64,000 nt of DNA from Tyto alba (Eukaryota; Chordata; Aves; Strigiformes; Tytonidae), in contig NW_024881313.1 in NCBI RefSeq assembly GCF_018691265.1, forward strand, positions 12,907,001 to 12,971,000. The letters run 5' to 3'. This document shows, piece by piece, positions 11,313 to 24,769 of the stretch (the stretch's first letter is position 1; each line of letters opens with the position of its first letter). The notes below the pieces were generated by a model, which saw only the letters and a program-made list of their open reading frames with translations, was not told where the DNA came from and searched no databases. The translations under genes and the position numbers were made by a program.

Positions 11313-14300
11313 AATTCAAAAAACCTGATTCTGCTTTATTTTATCCCAATACAAAAAGTTTGGACCACTGAATAAACCATGGTCTCTGGCTTCCCAGGAG
11401 TTAAAACAGTCTCCCAGTGTTGTGGGAATCCTCCACTGGTGAGTCATAGGACCTACCAGCCCCTCACAGAACTCTCACTCAGAAAGACCTGCCAGGCCCT
11501 CAATATTAAGACAAGGTGCTAGGCAGCAACACAAACCATCCCACTGGTAATGTTATTATTTCATAAATAAATATGCTCTGCCACTTCTCTGTTGTCAAAT
11601 CTGCCAAGTTTTGCCCCACAATAGCAGATTTCTATTGGAACCTGGAGTCAGATCTGACCTTCACAGTTTCTAGGCTAAGTTTATCTAGCACTGGTACAAA
11701 AATCTCTGAAATGTAGAAAACTGAAAATGTAGTCACAGAGGCAAGTTAATTGATTGCTATAAAATAAATGCAGCAAGGTTAGTGTATTGTATATTTTCAT
11801 ATTTAATTCTGCAGAGCCATCCAATGTGAAGTTAAAATAAGTTATCAACAAATGTTAAGGTGCTGGCAAAGATTAATACAGAATACAAGAATCATGTAGG
11901 AGGCCATAAGGCTTTCTTCATGATTCTATTCCCAGGATAGTTTCTGAAGCATTTCTAACATTGATTTGAATTAAATCTTCTCTTGCCTTGAAAAATACAT
12001 GATTAATATTTATATCTGAATTTTTCAGTGGGGCAATTTCAGGTAATTTCATGGGAACAGAAAGCTACACATAAAAATAAAGAGATCTCTCATAAAAGGA
12101 GGAATAATGAAGGATGGTTCCATGAAGACTTTCTCACACAAAGGACTAAGAATATCCTGTCCACTTTTGTGAATTGGTAAAGGAGGAAATGTCACCTTCA
12201 GAAGAGTGATTAGCACAGAATTAGAGAGACACAGGATAAGAAAATAGAAAGGATGTTAAACAATTACTTAAGCATAGCCTGTACAAATTAAATCAATGAA
12301 CATTTACCTACATCAGAAATTAGATATACCAGGACAAAGGAGAATAAATTAGAAAGTATCTTGATAACAGAGTTAATGATTATTAAAAGGTTTGAAACTT
12401 GCACAATGCTAACACTTTAAGATCGGAGTCTATACATTCAAGTTCAAGAACACTAAAAAGTGTTAGAAAACAAATTAAAGTAATTTAGTGGATATTTTTA
12501 TGAATTTATTAAGTCTAAGAGAAAACATTAAAGGCTGGAACATGGCTAACATCATTACTTACAGAAGAGAAGCAATACACAAGGAATTTTCACATGCCTT
12601 AATGCTAGCCACATTTGTTGTAACAGATTACATAAAATAACTTTAGTTCGTGTAATTTCATTTCATATGAAAATCTAAGTATTCAGTATGGCTAGAAACA
12701 GGAGAATGTGCATTCCTCAAGGAGGAACTCCTTGCTAATATGCATCAAATCATTCTTACTACTAGCAAGTCAGGCTCAGTATTCACTGACTTCCATACAT
12801 TCTTCAAGGAAGGGCAGAAGAGCTGTTAGGGACAAAATGACAGCTGTTGACTCTTGTTGAGCTAAACCTGGTTCTGGTTTTGATGTAAATGATCTAGTTG
12901 AGCTAACATTACCTATGTTACTACATCAGCAGTAATCAAGTAACCAAAGAGTTAGATTCTACCATCCTACCAGCATAAGAAACACAGAACTGCACAAATT
13001 CATTGGTTTACACATTCTTTCCCATATTCCTTCCTCCCTCACATCTGTCGTATGGTTTGAGTGAAGTCAGGGAAAGTGGAGCAGAACAGTGTCTTGTGGG
13101 ACCTTTACATCAAAAGGGAATGTACCTGCACAGGAACAATTCTTAACTTCTCATTTACTAGTAGAATCTGTTCCTTTCACTCTGCCTGATATCTTCTGGT
13201 CCACAGAAGTTTAAAGTTAATCTACATGAGAGTTTTCACAAGGGCAGATGCAAGTTATAAAATGTTTAACCCTAACTTAGTGGTGGTATTTGCTTTTGTC
13301 CATTTCTTTATCCAAATTTTCAGAATAAAACTGGCATGGGACTACAGACTTGTCCTATCAATGACCAAAAGCTAGTCAGTGGCATTTTCAGCATCTCTAC
13401 ATTGCAAACTACAGAAATCTGAACTAGATTTTTGCAGACTTATTCAGACATGCAGGAGCAGAGTTGCTGCAACAGCACAGAGTTCAGTTGAAATGAAGCC
13501 TAATCTACCAAAAAACTGCCAGAGAAGAAGGGTAATTTAGCCTCTGTGGTGCTCCCTGCTACCATGCCTAGACAGCTCCCAGTGCCATGCTAATTAACTT
13601 TAAAATGGCTCACTAGACATATCTCTGTACTGTATTCTTCAGGAGCAGCACACTAGTAGCAATATGCAAAAACATTTTGCTGAGTAGAAATGGACATGGA
13701 TAGTCACTTCAGATAGCCTTGTGCTTATGCTAAATGAGCATCTAAAAAAGGACAAATCATACATCTTTCCTAATGTGAATTCTAATTAGACACTAAAGCA
13801 AGCTGAAGAAAAGTCAGTAGATAAAACCTTGCCCTATTTAAAATTCATGTGTATGCTGAAAGATTAATTTGATATGAGCTATGCAACTATATATAGATAG
13901 AAACACACCATTTTTCCTACACATTCTGTTTTCTTCATTAGAAGTCTGGATTGTGAGAGTGAGGGAAAAATCTGCAGACAAATTTTCTATATCAATGTTT
14001 GTTATATATGTAGATGTTTTGCCCTAGTGAAATACAGTCTGTTACCACAGATCAGAAATAGAAACCACGAAAGATACAAAATGCACTAGAACCCTAAGGA
14101 AGACTGACTCTACAATTGATGCGACAGAGTAGAGATCAAAACTGAAAACGATTTTCTATTCCAATGCTCAGACTACAAAAAGCAGAAGAAAGATACTTCC
14201 TCAGAATATCTGAAATAATAAGAGCTCTCATACAAAGAAAAAAACAGGTGTAGGAGAATTAAGCTTAGTTTTAGAAAACTTATAGATGGCAAAAAAAAAA

Positions 14301-16331
14301 CCTGAAGTACATCGCAAGCAGCTCTGGGTTGTGAAATAAATAGTAATTCAAAATATATAGGCCAAAAAGTAGTTCACCTTTTCTTGAAATTTGTCTTATT
14401 CAGATGTTGATTTGTTTGCTTTTTTGCTGATTGTTTTTTTTAGACATGTCAAGTATCCAGGCATGGAAGTATAATGGTGATGAAACTGCAAATAAATTAC
14501 CTTAAATACATTAAAATTTAATCTTTAATTAAAGCAGAATACCTGAACATGTGTAATGCTAATGATTTCTGTATTTACATATGTACTTCAGTGATTTCTT
14601 ATGAACTGCTTTTCTTCAGTAGACTTAGGTACTATTCAGTTTTGCCTTTGTGATTCACCATAAGTGATTATCAGGTGTTCACTGAAGTTTACAGCTTCTT
14701 AACCTTTGTTCCTGAATTTTACTGCTAAATTTCACATATATGTTATTACAGAAAATCATTTTAGAAAGCTTTATTTGCAAATAATTGATATCCACTATAG
14801 AAAGATTTCTATTCCATCAAGGTGAGATTATAATATTAATATTATATTTAGTTCTGATCATAGAATACTTACATTTTGTGGAACTCATAGTGTAAAAGGT
14901 TGGGCAGCTAGATTAAGAAGACTAGAACATATCTTACTCTCTGTACATGTATCTAGCTGATCTATTTTATGCAGAAAAACCATAATTTAACATATTTTGG
15001 CATATATGAACATACAGGAAATTAAATATGAAGTGTCTAATGATTTGAATAAGATGGTATTAATTGGAAGAAGGGACAAGAAACCATGTAGAAGGGTCTA
15101 GAGGAACAAATCCAGGTTATTTTTTATCCTGCATAAGGCCTGGTATAGTTGATTGTTCAAGATAGTCTGCCCATAAAGAAGAACAATAGCTAATGAGGAT
15201 GGATGTATCACCTAAGCATATCAGAAATGGCTGCAGCAAGAAAAGAATTGTGATGCATGTGGAGGTCTCTTTTTTGTTCAGCTCTCCCTTATATGACTGG
15301 CTTTGAAAATGGGAGAAAGTCCTGTGTGTCTACATTCTACATTTGCTAAAAGGACACTACAGAAACAAATGTTATCCAGATTTAATTACTTATATTTATA
15401 GCTTCTTTGTTTTACAAAGGAAATATTTCAAATGTCATTCCCTTAATACTGGCAGAACATAAGTCCTTTAGAAGCGAGTGAGTTTAGTTATACTGAAGAT
15501 GAGATAACAAAGAAAAGAAAACTATTTTATAAAGGGATAGAGATTTACTTACAGAGATTTACGCAGTAGTATTAGTAACATTGATGGTCAAAGCGTATGT
15601 GTTGTTCTGAGTGAGAGATGAGAAAAAGTAATCCATATAAGAAAATCATGTCTTTTTCTCCTTTGGAGAAGACAAAGTATACTGGTTTAATATTGAAAGA
15701 GTTTTCTCAGTGCTGTTTCTATGCACTCACAACATAAAAGAATAGACAATTTGATACTTGTTACAGGTGTTAAGTTTGATATTCACTAAAAATAAACATC
15801 CTGAACAGGTTTGCATTTTTAACTGGGAACAACAAACTTGAAAAGGATTAGGAGACTAACCACTCCAGAGTGTTTCAGAACAGTAGAAGGAGGCTTATCA
15901 GATAGAGGATTTGTTTATTTACTTTAAGGATGTAAAGAAACCTTCCTGATAGAAAGAGTACAAGAAAACAGTGAATATAGGAAATAAGAGTTCTACAGAT
16001 CGCTATACTCTTAAATAACATGAAATAAGAGCTGTAGATATTGTTATACTCAAATACTAGAAGAATAGGATTTTAAAGCAGTTTAGAATATGAAAAGTAT
16101 TTCTCTCCTGGAAATATGCAGTCAAACTGCTAGCCTGTCATTCACTTCTGGAAAGAATAAGATGGAATTCTTCCTTGGATAAAGGTACCTGCTGCATTTG
16201 AGCCCTACACATGAGAAAGGAATGAATAGGGGTTGGTCTGTCCCTCCAGAAACAGCCTTGAGCTAGTGATGATGCATACAGCTAAGAAAATTACAATGAA
16301 TTCATCACCTTAAGAGAAACACTGGGTGTCA

Positions 16332-16361
16332 TTGTGGCACAAACACATCCCTGTGCCACAA
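16332..16361. repeat. Perfect inverted repeat, 9-bp arms
   Basis: TTGTGGCAC at 16332-16340 and GTGCCACAA at 16353-16361 are exact reverse complements around a 12-base loop. An inverted repeat of this size is expected a few times by chance in 64 kb. Confidence 0.7.
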
Positions 16362-16450
16362 GGCATTCCCTGTCAATCCCTTTCCCCCAGGGTTCTAGTT
16401 GTACTTTGCGATAGCGGTAAGTGGGCTACCAGCATATGTGCCAGCCCAGC

Positions 16451-16470
16451 TGTTCATGCTGTCATGAACA
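16451..16470. repeat. Perfect inverted repeat, 8-bp arms
   Basis: TGTTCATG and CATGAACA flank a 4-base loop. It is 90 bp from the stem-loop at 16332-16361. No function can be assigned. Confidence 0.65.
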
Positions 16471-18199
16471 GAGGGTGAAGGAAAGCTTTTTTTATATATT
16501 TACAGTCTTTCAGCAACACTCAGTGATGAGATTGTGCATCTACTCAGTGCTGAACCTAGGCTAAAGTTTCAAATAGTCTGTACCAAAACCAAAGGGATAG
16601 GGCAAAAATATGAAATCTAGTGCATGAGAACGTCACCCAAACAATAGTATGACACTGAGAGTAACTTTCAAAGGATTCAGAGGAACAATCCAGTTCATAG
16701 GTACTTGATAGTTCTGATTTCTACCTAAGTGGTTCTTTTCTGTCAGTGACCTTCAAAACTGAGGAAGAAAATATCTTTATAAATATGCTTTAATATAAGC
16801 TATGTTAGGTGAACAGGTAACTTTTCAGATTAAAATGTGGTAAAGATTTTTTGTCACAAGGCTTCTCTCACATTGTTGTCTGTTTGCAGGTAAAAGATTT
16901 TAAAAATTTGTAAATAATTCAAAGTTTTAGGATGCTCTTGATAAACTATCATAGACAACCAGGCTCTTTCTACTTTCTAGTTCAGCATATAGCTTGAACA
17001 CTGAAGCATTGTCCATTTGAGCCATGTGTCCCAACCTTTGCACTGCTAGATGATAAACATACTCAGTGGACTTTGTTATCGCTAGTTATTTTATTCAAGA
17101 GCAGGGATGACTGTCATCAGTTCTCCCTCTGTAACCATTGAAGCTCACAACTACAGGTGACATCCAAACTAGATTGAACCCCACTGAAAGTATAAAAAAA
17201 ATCATGCTTGCTGTTATCGATCTAGAAGGTAAACAATCTAGCCTTTGCTTATGTGTTTCTCAGTTAAACAACTCTCCTACAGTCCAAAAGTAAGTCCAGA
17301 ATCATACTCTAGCATTTACAGATTGCCTTGTGTACTTAGAAATACAATGCACTCTAAACAATTATGGTGATGGTTTCTACGGCACAGCCCCAACATTTTC
17401 TTTTCTTTACTCTTTAAATCTGGTGCTTTTCTAAAAAGAAAAAAGCAACTTAATTATATTGGAAGCCCATAACCGTCAATGAAATACCTCAAATATATTA
17501 GAATGCCAGACATAGGTGACCCATTCAATCACTTAATAGCTTACGAAGCTGCACTTACCCATGGGTCAACACTCACTTGTGTTCTCAGTTACTGTTTGTA
17601 AGTTTCTGCACTGTTTTCACTGCTAAAGTCTTCAATAACAAAGTTAGCTTTATATAAAAATATCATCTGCAGTGAATTCTGTTGAGACACAGCCAGTGTT
17701 TAAGTGGACCCTGACATAACTAACATTGTCAAAACCAGTGTTAAGAACCAGATAAATTAATTAGGTGTAAACTTTCAAATAGAAATATCCTTTTAGGTTA
17801 AAGCCTTAAAGTTCAACTATTCTGAAGGCTGTGTTTTCTACCCCTTTTACTCTGGTATCTAAATAATATTGTGAGCATAAAAATTGTTCTTGATATCATT
17901 ATAATCAAAATGACCAATACATTTAATACTGTTGATTAAAACAGAGTGACAAAACTAAAGAGACAATGAAGGGTGTATTACAACTTTACAAAATTCAGAA
18001 GTCATCAGGATGAAAATGATTAAAAAAATACAGACTTTCAGCTCCTGAATTTTGATATTCATCACTGTCAAAGAAGCTAAGAGAAGTTACACTAGTTCAG
18101 TCTATGACCCACAACAATCTTTTTTGCATTCAGAATCTGTTAGTGCTGAGACAATGTATTTACTGTAAAGAATTCTGCTTGTTCATTTTGATGTGCTGT

Positions 18200-18224
18200 A
18201 AAAAAAAAAAAAAAAAAAAAAAAA
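18200..18224. repeat. A25 homopolymer
   Basis: A run of 25 A with no upstream coding or SINE-like sequence that would mark it as a retroposed tail. Confidence 0.9.
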
Positions 18225-21200
18225 GAAAATATGTTACTATATAGAGAAAGAAAACTTTCTTTAGTGCATAACAAAAATAGAAAGGAAGGCTCAAATGTGC
18301 AACTACTCATGTTCTGGAGATTTAAATCTGAAGTTTCATGACAAAGCTATTCCAGTAACGTTATCTGCTGCTTTTATGTGCCTATCCTGAATACATCAGT
18401 GTATTTTTATTTCAAAGAATTTTCAAGAAACAAGAACAGATCAACATCTTTACTAAAGGCTAAGGTATACATAATCCCTGTGGGAAAATCAGAGGTACAA
18501 GAAAAGTGACAATTTCCACCCATGCTTTGTAACAGATTACTGTTTTCATAATCTGTTATGTGTTGGCATTATATTTTTTGTTTACCAGTGATAGAGAGCA
18601 CCGTGAACATATGTTTTGTATCTCATTAACAAATTAACGCACTGTTATTTTCTGCATGTATCCAAATGGAATGATCACTGATCTCATACTGTTCAGAGAG
18701 GCCATATCTTTTGTAATTTAAATTTTGTGCTATGCTTAAACATCAGAGCAATAGTTGATTTGTAACAGAATAAAATTAATAGTTAATCTTAATCATATTC
18801 ATTTTTGTTACCATAACTTTTAGTGCAAGAGCTCCCTTCAAGGCCCCTGCGTTTGCAATTAATTCCTGATACCATCACATATTCAAGATTGCTTTACTGT
18901 ATGTAGATTTAATACTTTAAAATAACATGTATCATAAGCTGTTGGCATTTTAAGAGATGCCTTCATAAAATCATCTGCATAAAAATTTAAAAGGCAAAAG
19001 TTTTAGTCTATTTAAACTCAAGATCTTTTCATTCTCTGTCCCTCTTCTCAATTCCTTTATCCTTGTCCAAATTATCTTCCTTCAAACTTGATCAACACTT
19101 TTCTCAACAACTATTTCCCATCCTACATCACCTTCCTTTACAGCATGTAGTTCAGCTTTACATGAGGACAAAAGGATGAGAGACTGAAGTCTGCCCAGGA
19201 TCAAAGCCTGGAATATTGGGAATCATAAAACTTTTTCATATATGATGCTGTAACTGACTGTCTCTGATTCTTTCACCATTGAATTCAATTCCTTTTTTCC
19301 TTTCTGACTCAACATTTGTCTGGATCTGGCTGTAAACAATGCTGAAACAACTTTTATTGTGTCATTGTCAAAACTCTATCGCACCAGCTCAACAGCATAG
19401 TTCTGGAGAACAAAATAACTATTCTCAGATCCCAAGGTACCTCATGAAAAGAGATGGCCCAGAAATCATCACCTTTGGTTCTAAGGAAGCCACAGAAATC
19501 ACAGTCTTCAAAATTAGTTTGGACTATGGAATATTTTGAGTCCACTCCTTCAATTAATCATAATGAGAAAAAGGAAGAAAGGAAGGGAGAAAAAAAACAG
19601 GGACGTCAGTTTCCACAAATTACAATGCATAAAACACATATACTTCTTTCTCTATTTTCTGTTAAGATTCTGTTGTTGTGTTTTGGAGAACATTCATTCT
19701 ATGTATTCTTTAAAGTACTTAGCACAATGAAGCTTCATCCCTTTTTGGTCCAGGCCATCACTTCTATAAACAGGATTAATGAAAATAATAAGTGAATATT
19801 GCTCAACAACTTCATATATGGGTTCATTCTCACGAGTCCATTCTTTATGGCCATTATCTGCAAGCAATTCTTCTCACAAAGGAAAGGCTTGCAGTTGAAA
19901 ATTATTCAGATGCCAATAGTGAAAAATTAATTCATAGCCTATAATGATGGTAATAATGACACCATCAGTAATCATAAATCATCATTATGAATGCATGATC
20001 ACTGATTATTGTAGCACTGGGATTTTGCTTAGTACTCAGTAATATTTTAGGAGCTACATGGCAAACTGAAAACACTGGCAAAGTAAACTTTACTGCAATG
20101 AGGTTGCTAATTAACAATGCAATGTTTCTTAAAATATTATGGTTTCTTGTTTATCTGTTTTCTTATTAAAGTATAGTCAAACAGGCTGCTTGTGAATAAT
20201 TCATTCTAAATTATTCAAATGTGATAGCATCATACATTCTAAGATGGAACTAATTACAAGAACGGACTGGAGTCTTCTGTAATCTAGAATATTGTTTTTT
20301 AATCTAATTTTGTTTCTGAGATAATTACTCAGAATCAATCACTGTCAGGATTATAAAAATAATCAGATTGGAGTTAGAAGCTGTTGATAATATCCCAGAG
20401 TCCAATTTCTCCCCATGATAAGGAGATCAAATAAATTCAGCAACTGAAATTTACATTAGGATTATTCTAAATATAGTTTGTATGCATCATTTTACATTTT
20501 TTGATCTTGGGTTTATATTCACTTTGTTTGGAATAAATGCGTCCATTCCAAACTTTAGACAGGATTTAAAAAATAAAACTGATTCTCAATTTATCTGAAC
20601 CATGATTTTCCTTGCAAAAACTACAGCTATTTTTTAATTTCCAGTACCAATTTATGATTCAAAAGGAAGATAACCAAATGGGTCCTGAATGTTTCTCTTT
20701 GAGTCATGAAAGAAGAACACTAAGAAAGAAATTTGTCTGTTAAACCAATGATTCAATAAGTACATCCACATATTTGATAATCCACTGTTACTAAAGCTAT
20801 AACACTTATGTACTTAGTTTTTTTCATTAAAAATTACAACAACTATTCTGTCTTAAAATGATATAAAAAGCATTCTATTTGGCTTTGAATTTACACAAAA
20901 GGGAAGATTTGGACTGTACTTTCCAATGAGAATAAAAATTTAAGTATATATTTGGAAGTAGGCCAAGCTTTTCAGAAGAAAAATAATTAAACTTAGCAAA
21001 TAGAATTGTATTAATGATATCACCTTACTTAAATCAGGCTGCAGAATCAGTTTCACAATTTTTTCTCTATTTTATTGGTAATTATTTTCATTTGTTTACT
21101 GCATTCAGAAGTTATTTCTTCATCCTCTGTATGGATTCTTTCAATGATTTTGTATCTTCCTTTGCCCTATTCTTATACAATAAATGACTTAGCAATTCAC

Positions 21201-22052
21201 TGCTGCATTATATAAGGTCTTGAAAAGTCAAAGATAGGTGGCCAATTGCAAATCTTCCTGAAAATAGCTGGGTTTTTTTTTTTTTTGACAAGGACATTAT
21301 TATTGGCAATTTTGCCAACCTTTAATTAAATGAATCATTTTACTATATGTTGTCTCCTCAGCAGATGTGGCATAATGTTTTCTTTCCACATAAAAAAGAG
21401 GAGATAAAAAAGGTCTGGGAAGGAAAAGGGAAAATAAACAAAATACATAGGTGTTCCAAGAAAAAGAACACAGGTAAAATATATAGTAACACAGAAGAAG
21501 CTGATACTTCTGGGACAGAATAATTCTAGTAAAATACAAAAAGATATCTAGCTGTCAAGTATATAAACACAAAAGATACCCCGTGTAGGTGTGGTAACTC
21601 CATTATGCACTTTAAAATCTTGTCAGGCACCTGTCCCCTTTTATGAATTTAGACACTTTGAAAATCCTGTCTAATACCTTTATATACTTCTGAAAATGTT
21701 ATCATCAAGAAGTCATGGAAAATTAAAAATTATTTGGACCATATGCCAACCCTGTGCTCTATAAAATTATGCTGACTGATTTCCATCTACTTACTATATT
21801 TTAAATCTGAATTTTAACACTTTTAAAGAAATCATTTTTATCAGACTAAATAAAAATATAAAATGAAATCACATCATCAGAAGGAAGCATCCTAGTTCTC
21901 TCAAACAAAAGATTTGATTAAATCTAAAATGATCCTTTCTATTTTTAATGTCCAGAAAAAGTGTTACACAGTTGACAGTACCTACAATTCACTTCCCTCA
22001 GACTTGTCAGCAAAAAGTATATATAAAGGCATATGTAAAAGAATACATAAAT
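18225..22052. other. Unique AT-rich DNA, no gene seen
   Basis: Short ORFs at 19339-19795 overlap in several frames with no motif. An inverted repeat with 9-bp arms (GTTTGGAAT/ATTCCAAAC) lies at 20526-20553. No known repeat family was recognised. Confidence 0.6.
20526..20553. repeat. Perfect inverted repeat, 9-bp arms
   Basis: GTTTGGAAT at 20526-20534 and ATTCCAAAC at 20545-20553 surround a 10-base loop. The size is within chance expectation for the window. Confidence 0.6.
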
Positions 22053-22082
22053 ATTACTATTACTATTACTATTACTATTACT
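22053..22082. repeat. (ATTACT)5 hexanucleotide repeat
   Basis: Five perfect copies of ATTACT, followed by a degenerate AATTATTATT tail. Confidence 0.92.
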
Positions 22083-23139
22083 AATTATTATTAGCCTAGT
22101 TTTAGTTTATGTATAGCAAAGTTCTGGAGTAATACACATACCCATGTATGCCATTCTTACACTGTTGAACATTAAAGCGGAAATAAATTACATTACATTC
22201 ACTTTCTTTTGATGCTACGTTTTATGGGCAGAGAAAAGTAAGGGGAGAAATAGGGCTTCAGTATAAAGAGATTTGGACTTTTAATATCTACCTAGTTATA
22301 AACCCTAGACCTATTTGAAAGTCTGAGATGATGGAAAATGAGAAGATAGAATAACTTAGACAAAAGTTGTTAGACTTTAAACTTTCCAGCTTGTCTTCTG
22401 GCATTCATTAATTATTAGATCATATCACATTTATGAGAGAAATTTCATATCCCATATAAAACCATTACCCATCTTTTCTCAAGGCAAGTATACTTTCACA
22501 GACAGAAGGCTGAATGAATACACAAACAGCAGATGAATTCTTAGGGTTCTTTTAAAAAGTATGTTTCTAAAAATGTCAAATTCAAAAACTCCAGAATTAA
22601 GTGGGAAAATATTGTGGGGATGAAGGCCAGTATTTACATTATGGACAATACTCAATCTGACTTAGAGGAAGTGTCTTTGTCTTCTTAATTTCTTTGATGG
22701 CTAGCACAAAACATATGCAAAAAAAATTTTCAGCTGAACTCAATAAGATTTTTGTTGTAGACCTCATGAGAGCATCAAGAAGCTGCAATGTTTCATTTTT
22801 TTTTTAAATTAGAAGTACTCATTTTTCTCCTCCACTTTGTATGTAGGCAAGGATTACTGGTAAAGGTCCCCTAATACATACAATTTACTTCTCAGGCAGA
22901 TTAGGATCAGGATTTTTCCTCTGGGCCCCCATGCCAGATCTGGTTGGCATGAGCAACACTCAGCAAGGACACAATCAGAACCACAGGACCCAGGCGCTTG
23001 TCCTGCTGCAGCACAGAGGCAGGGATTCTGAGTGCCACAGCTCTGGTAGCTGCTCAAACGAATATTTAAAAACACGTGTGGGCTTTTTCAATAAAAGATC
23101 ATGTTGTGATCTGCCAGACCCAGAAATCGGACATCAGGG
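22083..23139. other. Unique DNA, no gene seen
   Basis: AT-rich until about 22900, then more balanced up to the CR1 endonuclease fragment. CR1 homology may begin somewhat before 23140, but I cannot follow it confidently upstream. Confidence 0.5.
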
Positions 23140-23265
23140 AAATTACAAGTATGTATCAACGGCAGCCTTTGCTGTAGTGACCATGAAATAGTGGCATTCA
23201 AGATCCTTAGGAATCTTGAACAGAAAGAGGAGAAAGAGACTCAAAGAATCCAGATCACCACCTCA
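23140..23265 (+). mobile_element. CR1 LINE fragment: end of endonuclease domain
   Basis: Frame 1 of the plus strand reads GKLQV, then NGSL, then CSDHEIVAFKILR, the hallmark end of the CR1 endonuclease. The catalytic Ser-Asp-His is intact at 23176-23184. Upstream the frame is lost after a few residues. Downstream the similarity fades within about 50 bp. It probably belongs to the same original element as 23887-24769, because order and strand agree, but roughly 1.5 kb of CR1 expected between them is absent. Confidence 0.65.
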
Positions 23266-23886
23266 GAATCCACCATTGTCTCTGGTCTAGTAACCTTGGG
23301 TGGTGGGAGCACACCCAGCAAATGTTTCTGTTGCCTTTTAAGTTCATTTTATAGGCTGATTTGCATACTATACCAAGAGAGGCAAGTATTCCACAAAGTT
23401 ATTTCCATGAGAGACTAGCAAAAGTTGGAGCATGGGTTCTGTCTGTGCGTTGAGATGGGATGGGCTGTTTTAAACGTTTCATCCAGCTGAGTTGGTGGTC
23501 GAGATCCCCCCCTTACCACTTTTACTTTTTCCCCAGTTTTTCCTTTTGGGGAAATTATCCAGCCTTTAGCTCCATTTGGTGCTGGGAGTTTGTCTCGCTT
23601 ATTATTCTTTTCACTCTTCTTCAAGGCCATAGTCATAAATTAAAGTGTAGGCATTAACCCGAACATATGGTTTTACTCAGCCTACATCTTCTGCCTTTGA
23701 GGCTTATCTAGGGAACTTGACAATACAACCACAAGGAAGTGGAGCCATCCACCCTTCGATGCACTCTGCTCTTTCTTAGGCGTATTGTTCCTTAGATTAA
23801 TCACAAAGACCACAACTTGACCTTGAAGCATTCAACATTGATTAATGTCTGAGTCATTAACTCCTTCAGTTCTTTACATCACCCAC
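23266..23886. other. Non-CR1 interval between two CR1 pieces
   Basis: These 620 bp show no CR1 similarity although CR1 lies on both sides in the same orientation. The interval could be an unrecognised inserted element that replaced the reverse-transcriptase region, or ordinary DNA between two independent CR1 insertions. A TGGTGCTGGGAG near 23577 loosely recalls a retroviral primer-binding site, but no LTR end is evident. Confidence 0.45.
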
Positions 23887-24640
23887 CAGCAAGTCTGCTG
23901 ACAACATCAAGCTGAGTGGTGCATTCAACAGGCTGGAGGGAAGGGATGCCATCCAGAGGGACTTTGACAGACTTGAGAGGTGGGTCCATGTGAATCTCAT
24001 AAAGTTCAATAAGGCCAAGTGCAAGGTCCTGCACATGGGTCAAGGAAATCCCAAGCACAAATACAGTCTGAGTGAAGAGTGGATTGAGAGCAGCCCTGTG
24101 GAGAAGGACTTTGGAGTAGCAGTGGATGAAAAACTAACTGTGAGCCAGCAACCTGTGCTTACAGCCCAGAAAGCCAGCTGTATCTTGGGCTACATAAGTG
24201 TGGCGAGGAGGTCAAGGGAGGTGATTCTCTACTTTGCTCTTGTGAGACTCCATCTGGAGTACTGCATGCAGCTGTGGGACCCTCAGCATAATAAAGACAT
24301 GGGCATGCTCAAGTGAGTCCAGAGGAGGGCCACAAAGATGATCAGGGAGCTGGAACACTTCCAGTATGAGGACAGGCTGAGAGAGTTGGGAATTTTCAGC
24401 TTAGAGAAGCCTCCAGGGAGACCTTATTACTGGAGGCCTTCCAGTACTTAAAGAGATCCTATAGGATAGGTGAGGATGGACTCTTTGTCAGGGAATGTAG
24501 GGATAGGACAAGAGGTAAGGGTTTTAAAATGAAAGAGGATAGATTTAGATTAGACATGAGAAGAAATTATTTACTGAGAGGGTGGTGAGACATTGGAACA
24601 GGTTTTCCAGAGAAGTTGTGGTTGCCCCAGCCTGGAACTG
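23887..24640 (+). pseudogene. CR1 reverse-transcriptase C-terminal remnant
   Basis: This is the C-terminal portion of CR1 ORF2. RT motif C, normally FADD, reads Ser-Ala-Asp-Asn at 23894-23905, so the second catalytic aspartate is gone. The open stretch 23990-24316 contains KFNKAKCKVLHMG, LGYISVARRSREVIL and HLEYCMQLWDPQH, which follow the CR1 family order. A stop ends this frame at 24314-24316, in the region where intact copies read through a VQRRATKMI block. That block is still visible as CAGAGGAGGGCCACAAAGATGA. The sequence resumes in other frames up to the RHWNRFSREVV-like block near 24600. The protein is non-functional. Confidence 0.85.
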
Positions 24641-24769
24641 TTGAAGACCAGGTTGGATGGAGCTTTGAACAACCTAGTCTAGTAAAAGGTGTCCCTGCCC
24701 ATGGCAGGGAGGTTGGAACTATATGATCTTTAAGGTCCCTTCCAACTCAAACCATTCTATGATTCTATG
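23887..24769 (+). mobile_element. CR1 LINE, 5'-truncated 3' half
   Basis: The segment begins inside the RT domain at motif C and ends with two perfect ATTCTATG octamers at 24754-24769, preceded by CCTTCCAACTCAAACC. This is the canonical CR1 3' terminus on the plus strand. The element is truncated at the 5' end and carries RT C-terminal coding sequence, the 3' UTR and the octamer tail. Stops and small indels show it is dead. Confidence 0.92.

Larger units (their letters stand above)
11313..18199. other. Long AT-rich interval, no gene seen
   Basis: Almost 7 kb holds no ORF above about 60 codons on either strand and no repeat I recognise. Two short perfect stem-loops lie at 16332-16361 and 16451-16470. 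This is typical of single-copy non-coding vertebrate DNA. Confidence 0.65.

Noticed and set aside
18200..18224. Long A/T runs (18200, 26715, 52995, 53848, 61124) as tails of processed pseudogenes
   Set aside because: No gene-like body, no flanking target duplications seen. They look like simple homopolymers.
23560..23600. TGGTGCTGGGAG near 23577 as a retroviral primer-binding site
   Set aside because: No LTR terminus precedes it and no gag-like or other internal retroviral sequence follows. A short match alone is not enough.
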